A DNA stretch of 64,000 nucleotides from Vibrio sp. JC009 (GCF_029016485.1 NZ_CP092107.1:1302001-1366000); one strand, 5' to 3'; numbered from the stretch's first letter, positions 45,543-54,851 are shown. Made by a program: numbers and translations. Notes: generated from the letters alone by a model not told the origin.

Positions 45543-46421
45543 ATGAAAATCGGAATTGATAGCTACTGTTTCCATCGTTTCTTTGGTGAAGTTTACCCAG
45601 GACAAGAAGTACCTGAGAAGAATCTGACTGTATTTGAATTCATCGACTTCGCGGCAAGCGTTGGTTGTGACGGTGTTTCTCTTGAGTCTTGTTTCCTGCC
45701 TGGCCGTGATGACGAAACTCTGGCTAAGATCAAAGCTAAGCTGGATGAGCATGGTCTGGACCGTGTTTACGCATGGGGTCACCCGGATGGTCTTGAGCGT
45801 GGTCAGAACCCTGAAGCGTTCGCGGATATGAAAGAGCAGATCCGCTGCGCGGTAGCGATTGGCGCTGACGTAATGCGTGTTTGTGGTTCATCTCTGATGT
45901 TCCGTCACGAAGATCACCAGCCACAGATTGAAGCTCTGATTGCTCAGTTTAAAGAAGCGGTAGTTATTGCTGAAGAAGCTGGCGTGAAACTGGCTATCGA
46001 AAACCACATCGACTACACAGCGGATGAAATCATGCAGATCCTTGAAGGTGTTGATTCTTCTTACTTCGGTGTGAACTTCGATACAGGTAACTTCCTGCGT
46101 CTGCTGGACGATCCAATCGAAGGTATGCGTAAGCTGGCTCCACACGTAATGGCGACTCACACTAAAGACCTGATGGTTGATACAAGTGTTCCGCCAACAG
46201 AGTGGCACTTCTTCGCTGGTGTTCCTGTAGGCATGGGTCTGGTGGATAACCTTGAGCTTGCACGTATCCTTGATAAGGCAGACTTCCAGGGCTTTATGGC
46301 TGTAGAAATCGACTTCCCGCACAAAGACTGGACCGGTCTGGAAGAAGAAGCGGTACGTATTTCTGTTAAGAAGCTACGTGAAATCTCAAACCAGGTTATT
46401 GCTGAGCGCAACGCTGCCTAA
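45543..46421 (+). CDS. Sugar phosphate isomerase/epimerase-like TIM-barrel protein
   Basis: 292 residues of the xylose-isomerase-like AP endonuclease-2 barrel family (IolE/IolI/tagatose-epimerase type). Metal-binding residues can be seen in KLAIENHIDYTADEI, GVNFDTGNFLR, VMATHTKDL and FMAVEIDFPHKD. It would epimerise, isomerise or dehydrate a keto-sugar made by the neighbouring Gfo/Idh enzyme. It ends the operon. Confidence 0.87.
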   Translation: MKIGIDSYCFHRFFGEVYPGQEVPEKNLTVFEFIDFAASVGCDGVSLESCFLPGRDDETLAKIKAKLDEHGLDRVYAWGHPDGLERGQNPEAFADMKEQIRCAVAIGADVMRVCGSSLMFRHEDHQPQIEALIAQFKEAVVIAEEAGVKLAIENHIDYTADEIMQILEGVDSSYFGVNFDTGNFLRLLDDPIEGMRKLAPHVMATHTKDLMVDTSVPPTEWHFFAGVPVGMGLVDNLELARILDKADFQGFMAVEIDFPHKDWTGLEEEAVRISVKKLREISNQVIAERNAA

Positions 46422-46430
46422 CAAACCTCG

Positions 46431-46465
46431 GAAGCAGCACTGTCTGGTGCTGCTTCAATCTCTGT
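46431..46465 (+). terminator. Terminator after the epimerase gene
   Basis: gaagcagcac (46431-46440) and gtgctgcttc (46447-46456) followed by aatctctgttt. The T run is weak, but the stem is perfect. Confidence 0.65.
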
Positions 46466-46651
46466 TTAAATACTTTTTCGTTTTTATCAGAAAGCTAAAA
46501 ATTATTTAGGCACACCAAATATAAACACAAATCAATAGCCTGCCATGGAGCTTCTCTATCTGTTTTTCACAGGGGGAGGAGGTTCTGTAATTGCCCGCCA
46601 TAGGTGTTGCTCAGAAAGAATTCAGTTGAAACTGCACAGAGAGGGAGAAAA

Positions 46652-46981
46652 GTGAAAACGGCAAAAGAGATATTAGGGGATTGTCTGCAAAAGATATTCC
46701 CTGAGAGCAGCATTGATACATCAGAGACAAAGCTAAGTGTGAATATTGACGAACCGAGACTTATAGGCGTTTCTGTACAGTCACTGGATTTTGATTTTTA
46801 TGACAGGGAGCTGGCTTCTGTACAGGTCACAGCAGAAAACAACGGTCATCAGCTTTTATTTGGGGAAGATTTTGCCGCTCAGGTCAGTTTTAGTATGCAT
46901 GAAAAACTACTAAGAATAGCGGATTTTCCCATCTATTCACTAAGTGACCTGAAAAAGGTTATCAGACAGCAATACTGCTAA
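46652..46981 (+). CDS. Hypothetical protein at the head of the formate dehydrogenase operon
   Basis: 109 residues from GTG 46652, chosen because GAGGGAG lies just upstream; TTG 46604 is in frame without it. Sequence MKTAKEILGDCLQKIF..., acidic, no membrane segment, one internal Cys and a C-terminal Cys. Not recognised. It ends 11 bases before the dehydrogenase, so it is probably an accessory or chaperone protein for that enzyme. Confidence 0.65.
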   Translation: MKTAKEILGDCLQKIFPESSIDTSETKLSVNIDEPRLIGVSVQSLDFDFYDRELASVQVTAENNGHQLLFGEDFAAQVSFSMHEKLLRIADFPIYSLSDLKKVIRQQYC

Positions 46982-46992
46982 GGACTGGCAAT

Positions 46993-49092
46993 ATGATAAA
47001 AACGACTTGCTCTGTGTGCCCTTATTGCGGCACAGGGTGCGGCATTGGTTTGCGCAGCGACGGGGATAAGGTAATTGGCGTGGAGCCTATTGCCGGTCAT
47101 CCAATCAGTAAAGGAAGGCTCTGTTCAAAAGGGTGGAGCTCTGCTTTTGCAACCAGCCATGAAAACCGCATTACCAGCCCGATGATCCGCGAAGGAAACG
47201 AGTTCAGGAAAGCCAGCTGGGATGAAGCGCTTTCACTTATTCATGAACAGTTCAGCTATTACCGCGAGCATCATGGCCCTGAATCTGTGGGTATGATTAG
47301 CTGTGCGCGTGCAACCAACGAAGACAACTACGCCATTCAGAAATTTGCCCGTTCGGTACTGAAAACCAACAATATCGACCACTGTGCCCGTATCTGTCAC
47401 AGTCCTTCGGTTGCCGGTCTGAAGCAGACGCTGGGTGAGGGTGCGATGACCAACAGCATAGGTGATGTCAGCAAGGCGGACGTTATCGTTGTTTTCGGTT
47501 GCGATCCCACAGAAAGTCATTCCATTATCGGCAGCGATATTATTAAAGCCAAGGAAGCCGGGGCGCTTCTGATGGTTGTGGATCCGCGTAAAACCCGTCT
47601 GGCAGAGATGGCGGATGTGCATCTTCAGCTTCGTCTTGGTACTAACGTTGCGCTTCTTAATGGTCTGGTGAACATTATTCTGGAAAGAGGCTGGGAAGAT
47701 AAAGCCTTCCTTAGCGAGCGCTGTGACCACCTGGATTTACTGGGTAAAACCGCAGCGGAATATACGCCGGAGCGTGTACAGGAAATTACCGGTGTGCCTG
47801 TTGATCAGCAAATTCAGTTTGCTCGTCTGTATAGCCATGCCCGCGCGGCCTTTCTGGCCTACGGTATGGGGGTAACTCAGTATGTGAGCGGCACCAACAA
47901 TGTGATGGCGGTGTCTAACCTTGCTCTGGTTTGTGGTCAGGTGGGTAAGCCGGGTGCCGGTATTAACCCGCTTCGCGGGCAGAACAATGTTCAGGGTGCC
48001 TGTGATATGGGCTGTTTGCCGGGGGTTTATCCGGGGTATCAGTCCACCGATGATGAAGCGGTTCGTAATAAATTCGCTCATGCCTGGGGAACGGAAGTGG
48101 CTGATCATCCGGGCATGACTTCTCTGGGCATGAATGAAGCCGCGCTGCAGGACAGGTTCCACGCCATGATGATTTTTGGTGAAGATCCCGTTGTGACCGA
48201 CCCTGACCAGAATCAGGTCACCAAATCGCTGAAGAAACTGGATTGTCTGGTGGTGGTTGAAATGACCATGACAGAAACGGCGAAACTGGCTGATGTGATT
48301 CTGCCTGCTGCCAGCTTTGCCGAAAAAGAGGGCACCTTTGCCAACTGTGAGCGCCGGGTTCAGCGGGTCCGTAAAGCGGTGAATCCGCCGGGTGAATGTA
48401 AAGCGGACTGGCAGATCATGGCAGATCTGGCGAAGCGGTTTGGTATTAACGGTTTTGAATGGCAGCACGCAGAAGAGATCTTTGATGAGCTGGTTTCTCT
48501 GGTCCCTATCTATTCCCAGATGAGTTATCCGCGCCTTGAAGATGCTCAGGGGCTGCAGTGGCCATGTGATATTCAGCATCCGGACGGTTCTGCCGTTTTG
48601 CATGAGCGTAGCTTCCCTAACGGCAAAGCCCGTCTTATGCCTGTACATTACCTGCCAACGGCTGAGCAGCCTGATGGCGAATATCCGTATTATCTGACGA
48701 CTATCCGGCTTCACTTCCATTACGGCTGCGGGTCAATGACAAGGAAATCTCCGCTGCTGGAGCGTGAATCTCCGAAAGGCCTGCTGTTTATGAACCCGAG
48801 AGACGCCAATAACCAGGGACTGTTTAACCACGCTCCTGTGGGTGTGCGTTCCCGTCGCGGTTATCTGGAAACCCGTGTGATAGTCACCGATCAGGTCCCG
48901 CCGGGGCTGGTAAGCATTCCGTATCACTTTAATGATGTGCCGTCGAACCAACTGACCAATGATGCTCAGGATCCGGTTACCCGTATGCCGGAACTTAAAG
49001 CCTGTGCCGTCAGAGTGGAACCACTGGCCCGTGATGCAGAACCACGCCCGATTCATGTGCTGAGAGAAGTGCATGAAGCGCTCAATGCGTAG
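46993..49092 (+). CDS. fdhF: Formate dehydrogenase catalytic subunit, cysteine type (molybdopterin)
   Basis: 699 residues. A [4Fe-4S] cluster is bound by Cys 6, 9, (12,) 16 and 44 (TTCSVCPYCGTGCG ... GRLCSKG). The Mo/W ligand position is Cys135 followed by His136 (HCARICHSPSVAGL), where E. coli FdhF has selenocysteine, and the catalytic Arg region is also kept. The C-terminal MoCo domain is present (HFHYGCGSMTRKSPLL). No N-terminal Tat signal, so it is cytoplasmic. The two next genes provide electron transfer. Confidence 0.85.
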   Translation: MIKTTCSVCPYCGTGCGIGLRSDGDKVIGVEPIAGHPISKGRLCSKGWSSAFATSHENRITSPMIREGNEFRKASWDEALSLIHEQFSYYREHHGPESVGMISCARATNEDNYAIQKFARSVLKTNNIDHCARICHSPSVAGLKQTLGEGAMTNSIGDVSKADVIVVFGCDPTESHSIIGSDIIKAKEAGALLMVVDPRKTRLAEMADVHLQLRLGTNVALLNGLVNIILERGWEDKAFLSERCDHLDLLGKTAAEYTPERVQEITGVPVDQQIQFARLYSHARAAFLAYGMGVTQYVSGTNNVMAVSNLALVCGQVGKPGAGINPLRGQNNVQGACDMGCLPGVYPGYQSTDDEAVRNKFAHAWGTEVADHPGMTSLGMNEAALQDRFHAMMIFGEDPVVTDPDQNQVTKSLKKLDCLVVVEMTMTETAKLADVILPAASFAEKEGTFANCERRVQRVRKAVNPPGECKADWQIMADLAKRFGINGFEWQHAEEIFDELVSLVPIYSQMSYPRLEDAQGLQWPCDIQHPDGSAVLHERSFPNGKARLMPVHYLPTAEQPDGEYPYYLTTIRLHFHYGCGSMTRKSPLLERESPKGLLFMNPRDANNQGLFNHAPVGVRSRRGYLETRVIVTDQVPPGLVSIPYHFNDVPSNQLTNDAQDPVTRMPELKACAVRVEPLARDAEPRPIHVLREVHEALNA

Positions 49093-49111
49093 CAACAAGG
49101 AAGAACAAATT

Positions 49112-50134
49112 ATGTATGTATATGAACTGGACCGGATTGAGCACCTGAGAGACTGGCTGGCTCTGCGCAATGACGTTTATCAGCCGGTGGATAAAGGTAC
49201 CGGCAACAGTAGCTGGGAAGTGATTGAGCATGGTGAGGTTGCACATTTCAACCCGGAATTACGCCCGTTAATGTCTCCGAAAGGCATGTTTTTCTCAGAG
49301 CGTGAAGATCTGTTTTTCTTTGATGGAGAGACCTTTGAGGAAACAAAACCTCAGCACGGTTCTCAGGTGCTGTTTGGCGTAAAAGCCTGCGATCTGACCG
49401 CCATCTCTTATCAGGACAGGCACTTTAAAGGTGACCCTTATTATCAGGAGCGCAGACAAAAGACGCTGCTGGTGGGCATCGACTGTTCAACACCCTGTGA
49501 AAACGGATTCTGCCGCAGTGTGGATGCCGGGCCTCAGGTAAAAGATGAAATTGCCGATCTTATTCTGACGCCTATGCCGAGTATCGGCGGTGATATGCAG
49601 GGCTGGTGGCTTATCTGTAGCAGTGACGCCGGTCGCGCAGCCGTTGCCGATATGGACCTTCGTCCTGCTGACAACAGCTGGCAGTCCTGGCGTGAGATGA
49701 ACCTGCGTCATACTGAAGCCGAGTTTAAGAGCGATACCCATATCATCAACGGCATTCAGCGGATTAATGCCCGCGCTGTGCCTGATGAGCAGTGGGAAAA
49801 GTTCGCTCACCAGTGCATCAGCTGTTCAGGTTGCAGCCAGGTCTGTCCGACCTGCAGCTGTTATACCACCCATGATGTAAAACAGGACGGCGGCTATGTG
49901 CGCCAGCGGGTATGGGATTCCTGCCTGCTGGAAGGTTTCCAGAAGGAAGCAAGCGGCGCAAACCCGGCAGCACAGGCCGGTAAACGAATGTACCGCTACT
50001 GGTTCCATAAGTTTTCTGAAGATATTGCAGAGAAAATGGGGCGTTATGGCTGCGTTGGCTGCGGACGCTGTGAATCAACCTGTCCGGGCTCTGTGGGAGT
50101 TCATTCCATAATGGAGAAGATTTCGAATGCATGA
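49112..50134 (+). CDS. 4Fe-4S electron-transfer subunit, AsrA/sulfhydrogenase-beta type
   Basis: 340 residues from ATG 49112, with AAGGAAG upstream; an earlier in-frame ATG at 49073 lies inside the previous gene. Two ferredoxin clusters are near the C-terminus: CISCSGCSQVCPTCSC and CVGCGRCESTCPG. The N-terminal part (GVKACDLTAISYQDRHF ... LLVGIDCSTPCENGFCRS) matches the beta subunits of anaerobic sulfite reductase and sulfhydrogenase. It should pass electrons from the dehydrogenase to the flavin subunit. Confidence 0.87.
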   Translation: MYVYELDRIEHLRDWLALRNDVYQPVDKGTGNSSWEVIEHGEVAHFNPELRPLMSPKGMFFSEREDLFFFDGETFEETKPQHGSQVLFGVKACDLTAISYQDRHFKGDPYYQERRQKTLLVGIDCSTPCENGFCRSVDAGPQVKDEIADLILTPMPSIGGDMQGWWLICSSDAGRAAVADMDLRPADNSWQSWREMNLRHTEAEFKSDTHIINGIQRINARAVPDEQWEKFAHQCISCSGCSQVCPTCSCYTTHDVKQDGGYVRQRVWDSCLLEGFQKEASGANPAAQAGKRMYRYWFHKFSEDIAEKMGRYGCVGCGRCESTCPGSVGVHSIMEKISNA

Positions 50135-51020
50135 TTTAACACCGCAACCCATCCGCCTGATCAGATGCTATGACGACGGGCAGGATATCAAACATTTTAC
50201 CTTTGAAGCGGCGGATAAAAGCAAGGGATTACCAGATTTTGCCAACCCGGATGTGGTGCAGCCGGGGCAGTTCTTTATGCTTTCGATCCCCGGGTTTGGT
50301 GAAGCGGCTTTCACTTATGCCAGCATGCCGGATAAAGAGGGACGCTTTAATGCTCTGATCAGGCGTATCGGCTCCTTGACAGATGCCCTGTTTCTTCACG
50401 AAGAAGGTGACCTTCTGGGGGCTCGCGGGCCGTTTGGCAAAGGCTGGCCTGATCTGAAAGGCACCAAAGTACTGGTTGTTGCCGGAGGTGTGGGTCTGGC
50501 GCCTGTTGCGGCGGAAATCGATGCGCTGATCTCAGCCGGATCGGCACCGGTTGTCTATTTCAGTGCCCGTAATGAAGCCATGCTGGTGATGAAAGAAGAG
50601 CGTGCCCGCTGGGAAAATCAGTGCACCCTTTATCAGGCGGTGGATGATATCGACAACGCAAAAGGGGATTTTCTTCCGGGACGTAAACTGGCCGATAACC
50701 TGCACTTTATTGAAGAGAAGCAGGGCCCCTTCGACCACGTTATTACCTGTGGCCCTGAAGGTATGATGGAAGCGGTTTGTAAAATTGTTGCTCAGCATGG
50801 TCATCCTGCAAACCGTATCTGGCTGTCACTGGAGCGCCGGATGCACTGCGGAGTCGGTTTGTGCGGTCACTGCTATGTTGCTGACGATCTGGTTTGCCTG
50901 GATGGACCGACCTACCGCTGGGATCAACTGGGAGAGCTGGTGGTTAAGGAGAAAGCGATAAAACCACCAACAGAGCCGGTGGCGATGGTGGGAGAAACAG
51001 GAAAGTGCTGCAGGAGTTAG
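50127..51020 (+). CDS. FAD/NAD(P)-binding oxidoreductase subunit, AsrB/sulfhydrogenase-gamma type
   Basis: 297 residues, overlapping the previous gene by eight bases. Ferredoxin-reductase fold with a FAD site (FTYASMPDKEGRFNALIRRIG), an NAD(P) site (LVVAGGVGLAPVAAEIDALI) and a C-terminal [2Fe-2S] motif MHCGVGLCGHCYVADDLVC. It lets the formate dehydrogenase complex reduce NAD(P)+ or run in reverse. It ends three bases before the convergent LysR gene. Confidence 0.88.
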   Translation: MHDLTPQPIRLIRCYDDGQDIKHFTFEAADKSKGLPDFANPDVVQPGQFFMLSIPGFGEAAFTYASMPDKEGRFNALIRRIGSLTDALFLHEEGDLLGARGPFGKGWPDLKGTKVLVVAGGVGLAPVAAEIDALISAGSAPVVYFSARNEAMLVMKEERARWENQCTLYQAVDDIDNAKGDFLPGRKLADNLHFIEEKQGPFDHVITCGPEGMMEAVCKIVAQHGHPANRIWLSLERRMHCGVGLCGHCYVADDLVCLDGPTYRWDQLGELVVKEKAIKPPTEPVAMVGETGKCCRS

Positions 51021-51023
51021 CGG

Positions 51024-51929
51024 TCAGAAGCGCTCCTGAATAGCGATATAGGCGTCGCGGATATGCTCGATGAGTGCCTGGATGCGTTTGGCCGGTTTTC
51101 GGGTGTAAGGGTAGACCGCATAGATGCCCACGACCTTGCTGGTGTGCTCTGCCAGCACTTCCGTCAGTTTGCCTTCCTGCAGGTCATCGTATATCAGACA
51201 GGTTGGCAGATAAGCCAGCCCGTTTCCTGCCAGAGCGCTTTTACGCAGTGCTACGGCATTGTCCGATGAGAAGTTGCCGTATACTTTCAGCGTGTAATTG
51301 TCACTGTTACGGCGGAACATCCAGTTAAAGGTACCGGATGTTTCGTGGGTGTAACCAAGACAGTTATGATGCTGCAAAAGATCGTTGGGGGCTTCTGGTG
51401 TGCCGTATTGCTCCAGATATTCAGGAGAGGCGCAGATCATCCAGCGGGAATTAAAGATAAAGCGGGCTATCAGGCTGGAGTCTTCCAGATAGCCTGTGCG
51501 GATCACCAGATCGTAGTTCTCTGCCAGCAGATCGACAAAGTGGTTATCCATGGACATCTCTACCGTCAGTCCCGGATGCTGATTGCAAAAGTCAGAGATG
51601 CTTTCAGCAAGCAGCAGTTCACCAGAAATGGTCGGGACAGATACACGAATGTGACCGGCCACCGCCTCGTTATAGCCTGTTATTGACTCAAACGCGGCCT
51701 TGGCCGTTGTGCTGATATCTCTGGAGCGGTGATAAAGTACCTCACCGGCCTCTGTCAGGGTCAGCTTACGGGTGGTCCGGTAGAGCAGTTGCGTCCCCAG
51801 AGCAGACTCCAGCTTACTTATCCGCTTACTGACCATAGACTTTGTGGTCTGGTTCGCTTCAGCAGCTTTGCTGAATGATCCACATTCAACAACTTGGGTA
51901 AACAGGACAAGGTCATCAATCTGAGGCAT
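51024..51929 (-). CDS. LysR-family transcriptional regulator
   Basis: 301 residues. The winged helix is in GSFSKAAEANQTTKSMVSKRISKLESALGTQLL; the CrgA-like effector domain follows, ending in YPYTRKPAKRIQALIEHIRD. It lies 17 bases after lutC on the same strand, so it is probably co-transcribed with the lut genes and may control them. Confidence 0.91.
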   Translation of the reverse strand: MPQIDDLVLFTQVVECGSFSKAAEANQTTKSMVSKRISKLESALGTQLLYRTTRKLTLTEAGEVLYHRSRDISTTAKAAFESITGYNEAVAGHIRVSVPTISGELLLAESISDFCNQHPGLTVEMSMDNHFVDLLAENYDLVIRTGYLEDSSLIARFIFNSRWMICASPEYLEQYGTPEAPNDLLQHHNCLGYTHETSGTFNWMFRRNSDNYTLKVYGNFSSDNAVALRKSALAGNGLAYLPTCLIYDDLQEGKLTEVLAEHTSKVVGIYAVYPYTRKPAKRIQALIEHIRDAYIAIQERF

Positions 51930-51946
51930 AGCATCACTCGGGTTAG

Positions 51947-52693
51947 TTACATATCTTCAATAATAACGTATGTGGCCGCGACCGGTCCGTGCACACCCAC
52001 GACTTTTATTAACTCAATATCCGCGGTTGAGCTGGGCCCTGAGATAAAGTTAACGCAGGACGGAATGCGCTCGCCGCGCTGTGCCATCTGGTGCAGTTGC
52101 GATGTGGCCTGAGTCAGACGCGGGATCAGGGTGCTTTTGGCCACCACAAATATTGAGGTTTCCGGCAGCAGGCTAACCGCACGGCCCTGCTCCGGGCGGC
52201 TGTACAGAACCATAGTTCCGGACTCGGCCAGTGCCTGCTCAGCCATCACTATTCCTACCTTGGCACGTTCTGCTATGGTGATATTGGCTTTATAGCCCTT
52301 TTGTTGCTCCCAGACATGCACTGTGTGTTCTTCACTTGCCAGATTTTCAGGCTGAATAAGATTTAGCAGCGAGGCTGAAGCGGAAACCATGGTTTCTCCT
52401 TTCTCACCGTCACAGTAATCAAGGCATAACTTACGCAGTGTTTCTTCCAGTTCGCCAGTGTTTGTTCCGATAACCTGGGCGCCAAGCGTCGTTCGTGCAT
52501 ATTCAGTTAGTGATTGTTGCAACTCATCCTGGCTGTAGTCTGCCATTACCTCATGGTGACAGTTGTGGCGGAATGCCGGACGTTCAACACATGTCAGTGG
52601 TTTGCTGCGGCCCAGCTTATCGGCGATGTTTTGCACAAATGTATCACGGTTGGTCACTGCGCCTTGCTTTGTATTTGATTGTGATGCCGACAT
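51947..52693 (-). CDS. lutC: L-lactate utilisation protein C (LUD domain)
   Basis: 248 residues. LUD domain with GIVMAEQALAESGTMVLYSRPEQGRAVSLLPETSIFVV, typical of LutC/YkgG. With LutA and LutB it forms the iron-sulfur L-lactate oxidase complex. Its start overlaps the lutB stop codon. Confidence 0.92.
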   Translation of the reverse strand: MSASQSNTKQGAVTNRDTFVQNIADKLGRSKPLTCVERPAFRHNCHHEVMADYSQDELQQSLTEYARTTLGAQVIGTNTGELEETLRKLCLDYCDGEKGETMVSASASLLNLIQPENLASEEHTVHVWEQQKGYKANITIAERAKVGIVMAEQALAESGTMVLYSRPEQGRAVSLLPETSIFVVAKSTLIPRLTQATSQLHQMAQRGERIPSCVNFISGPSSTADIELIKVVGVHGPVAATYVIIEDM

Positions 52694-54120
52694 TATGATT
52701 CCCCCATGTTCTTTTCTCTGTTAGCAAACCAGCTCCGGAATGACTCACCGTCCGGACTAGGCAGATCACGTGCTTCATTCCATGGACGGATAGCCCCGAT
52801 ATTGATCGGCATCTTGCCGTCGCGGATGATGCTACCGGCGACTTTTGCCCCGACCTTAATGCTGCTGTCCCACAGAGCCGGTTTGGCGTTAACAAAGTTA
52901 AATGCTCCGACTGTAACGCGTTCAGAGAGCGGGGTGAGTTTTTCCTCTGCCATTTTTTCTCTGTGCTTCATTAGCAGGTCGGACAGCGGGATCTTAACCG
53001 GACAGACATCATGGCAGGCACGACACAGGCTGCAGGCATACGGCAGATCTTTAAAGTCGTCGTAGCCACCCAGCAGCGGAGAAAGTACAGCGCCGATAGG
53101 GCCAGAATAGATAGAGCCATAGGACTGACCGCCGATATGACGGTAGGCCGGGCAGGTATTCACGCAGGCGGCGCAACGCACGCAGCGCAGGATATCTTTA
53201 AAATCGGAACCCAGGATATCAGAGCGGCCGTTGTCGACGATAACCAGATGGAACTCCTCCGGTCCGTCACAGTGTTCGTCCTCGCGGGGGCCGGTCAGAG
53301 CGGTAACATAACCGGTCAGCGGGATACCCACCGCGCTGCGGCAAAGCAGGCTGATAACAATATCCAGCTCTTCAAAGGTGGGAACAATACGCTCCATGCC
53401 CATCACCGCGATATGGGTTTTCGGCAGGCTGGTGGCAAGGCGTGCGTTCCCTTCATTGGTGACCAGAGCGACGGTGCCGGATTCCGCCACAGCAAAGTTA
53501 CAGCCAGTGATACCGATATCGGCCTGCAGGAAATCCTGCCGGATATAGTCGCGTACAAAGCGGGTCATCTCTTCCGGATCGTCACTGCCCTGATAGTTCA
53601 GCTTGTCTTTGAAAATATCTTTAATCTGGGTGCGGTTTTTATGCAGCGCCGGAACTACGATATGCGATGGCGGATCGCAGTCATCCACCTGCAGGATATA
53701 TTCGCCCAGGTCGGTTTCCACCACTTCACAATTGTTGCGCTGGATTACCTTGTTAAGGCCGATCTCTTCGGTCACCATGGACTTGGATTTTACGACCTTC
53801 TTTGCCTTCTTTTCCTGAACGATACCTTCGATGTAACTGGTCGCCTCTTCGGCGGTCCGGGCAAAAAATACTTTGCCACCGTTGGCAGCAACCTTCTCGC
53901 TCAACTGATGGAGGTAATAATCCAGATTCTCCAGAACATGGTTACGGATATCTTCTCCCATGTCGCGCCACTGTTCCCAGTTTCCCAGTTTGTCGGCGGC
54001 GATCTGGCGGTTGGTAAACATCCGCTCCTGCGCGTTTGCCACCGAGTGACGCATAAACTCGTCCTGCATTTTGACCTTGATACGCTGTTTAAAGCCAAGG
54101 TCGCTGGTTTTCATCGACAT
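52693..54120 (-). CDS. lutB: L-lactate utilisation protein B (iron-sulfur LUD protein)
   Basis: 475 residues. N-terminal LUD domain (GITGCNFAVAESGTVALVTNEGNARLA) and two C-terminal [4Fe-4S] motifs, CVRCAACVNTCPAYRHIGG and CSLCRACHDVCPVKIP. It carries electrons from lactate in the LutABC complex. It begins 11 bases after lutA. Confidence 0.94.
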   Translation of the reverse strand: MSMKTSDLGFKQRIKVKMQDEFMRHSVANAQERMFTNRQIAADKLGNWEQWRDMGEDIRNHVLENLDYYLHQLSEKVAANGGKVFFARTAEEATSYIEGIVQEKKAKKVVKSKSMVTEEIGLNKVIQRNNCEVVETDLGEYILQVDDCDPPSHIVVPALHKNRTQIKDIFKDKLNYQGSDDPEEMTRFVRDYIRQDFLQADIGITGCNFAVAESGTVALVTNEGNARLATSLPKTHIAVMGMERIVPTFEELDIVISLLCRSAVGIPLTGYVTALTGPREDEHCDGPEEFHLVIVDNGRSDILGSDFKDILRCVRCAACVNTCPAYRHIGGQSYGSIYSGPIGAVLSPLLGGYDDFKDLPYACSLCRACHDVCPVKIPLSDLLMKHREKMAEEKLTPLSERVTVGAFNFVNAKPALWDSSIKVGAKVAGSIIRDGKMPINIGAIRPWNEARDLPSPDGESFRSWFANREKNMGES

Positions 54121-54131
54121 AATAATCTCTC

Positions 54132-54851
54132 CTAACGGCTTAGCAGCACATCGACGATATGCATTACTTTGACAGGCTTGCCTTCACGGCTGAGACGGCC
54201 GGCAATATTGATCAGACAACTGATATCCGCACCAATCAGGTATTCAGGATTTACTTCACTGATATGGCGTACTTTTTCTTTTACCATCTCACCGGAGATT
54301 TCAGACATCTTCACCGAAAAAGTACCGCCAAATCCGCAACAGGTTTCCTGGTTTTTAATTGGTAACAGTTCCAGTCCTTCAACATTCGCCAGCAGTTTCA
54401 GTGGTTCTTCACGCACACCCAGTTTGCGGATCAGACTACATGAAGGATGGTACACCGCGCGGCCTGGCAGGCGGGCGCCAATATCACTGAGGCCCAGTTC
54501 GTTCACGATAAACTGAGTCAGTTCAAACAGACGGTCGGCGATGACCTGTGCACGCTGAGCCCATTCAGGTTCATCAGCCAGATATTGCGGATATTTCTTG
54601 ATGGAGGCGGCGCAGGAGCCAGCAGGTGTGATGATAGGGAAGTCATTCACCTCAAAAGCCTCAATCAGCTTTTTCATTGCGGGTTTGCTCTGCTCAATGT
54701 AGCCACTGTTCAGCGAAGGCTGACCACAGCAGCCCTGCTCACGTGGAAATATCACCTCACAGCCAAGTTGCTCCAGCAACAGGATCGTTTTTTTGGCAAC
54801 TTCAGACTTAATGGCGTCACCCAGGCAGGTGACAAAAAAGTTTACCTTCAT
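54132..54851 (-). CDS. lutA: L-lactate utilisation protein A (CCG-domain Fe-S oxidoreductase)
   Basis: 239 residues. Two CCG heterodisulfide-reductase-type motifs: EQGCCGQPSLNSG and ETCCGFGGTFSVK. First gene of the lut operon; GGAGC precedes the ATG. No lactate permease lies next to it. The gap 54852-55351 is the divergent regulatory region of lut and the ROK gene. I see no gene there; a dyad actgtg/cacagt is near 55010-55040. Confidence 0.93.
   Translation of the reverse strand: MKVNFFVTCLGDAIKSEVAKKTILLLEQLGCEVIFPREQGCCGQPSLNSGYIEQSKPAMKKLIEAFEVNDFPIITPAGSCAASIKKYPQYLADEPEWAQRAQVIADRLFELTQFIVNELGLSDIGARLPGRAVYHPSCSLIRKLGVREEPLKLLANVEGLELLPIKNQETCCGFGGTFSVKMSEISGEMVKEKVRHISEVNPEYLIGADISCLINIAGRLSREGKPVKVMHIVDVLLSR

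Noticed and set aside
33018..46421. myo-inositol catabolic operon
   Set aside because: One Gfo/Idh protein resembles inositol dehydrogenase, but IolB, IolC, IolD and methylmalonate-semialdehyde dehydrogenase (IolA) are missing.
47737..48720. 327-codon open frame on the minus strand
   Set aside because: Antisense shadow of the formate dehydrogenase gene, rich in His and Arg as expected of such shadows.
53011..54135. 374-codon open frame on the plus strand
   Set aside because: It runs antisense through lutB, which has unmistakable Fe-S and LUD motifs; the frame lacks any domain sign or ribosome site.
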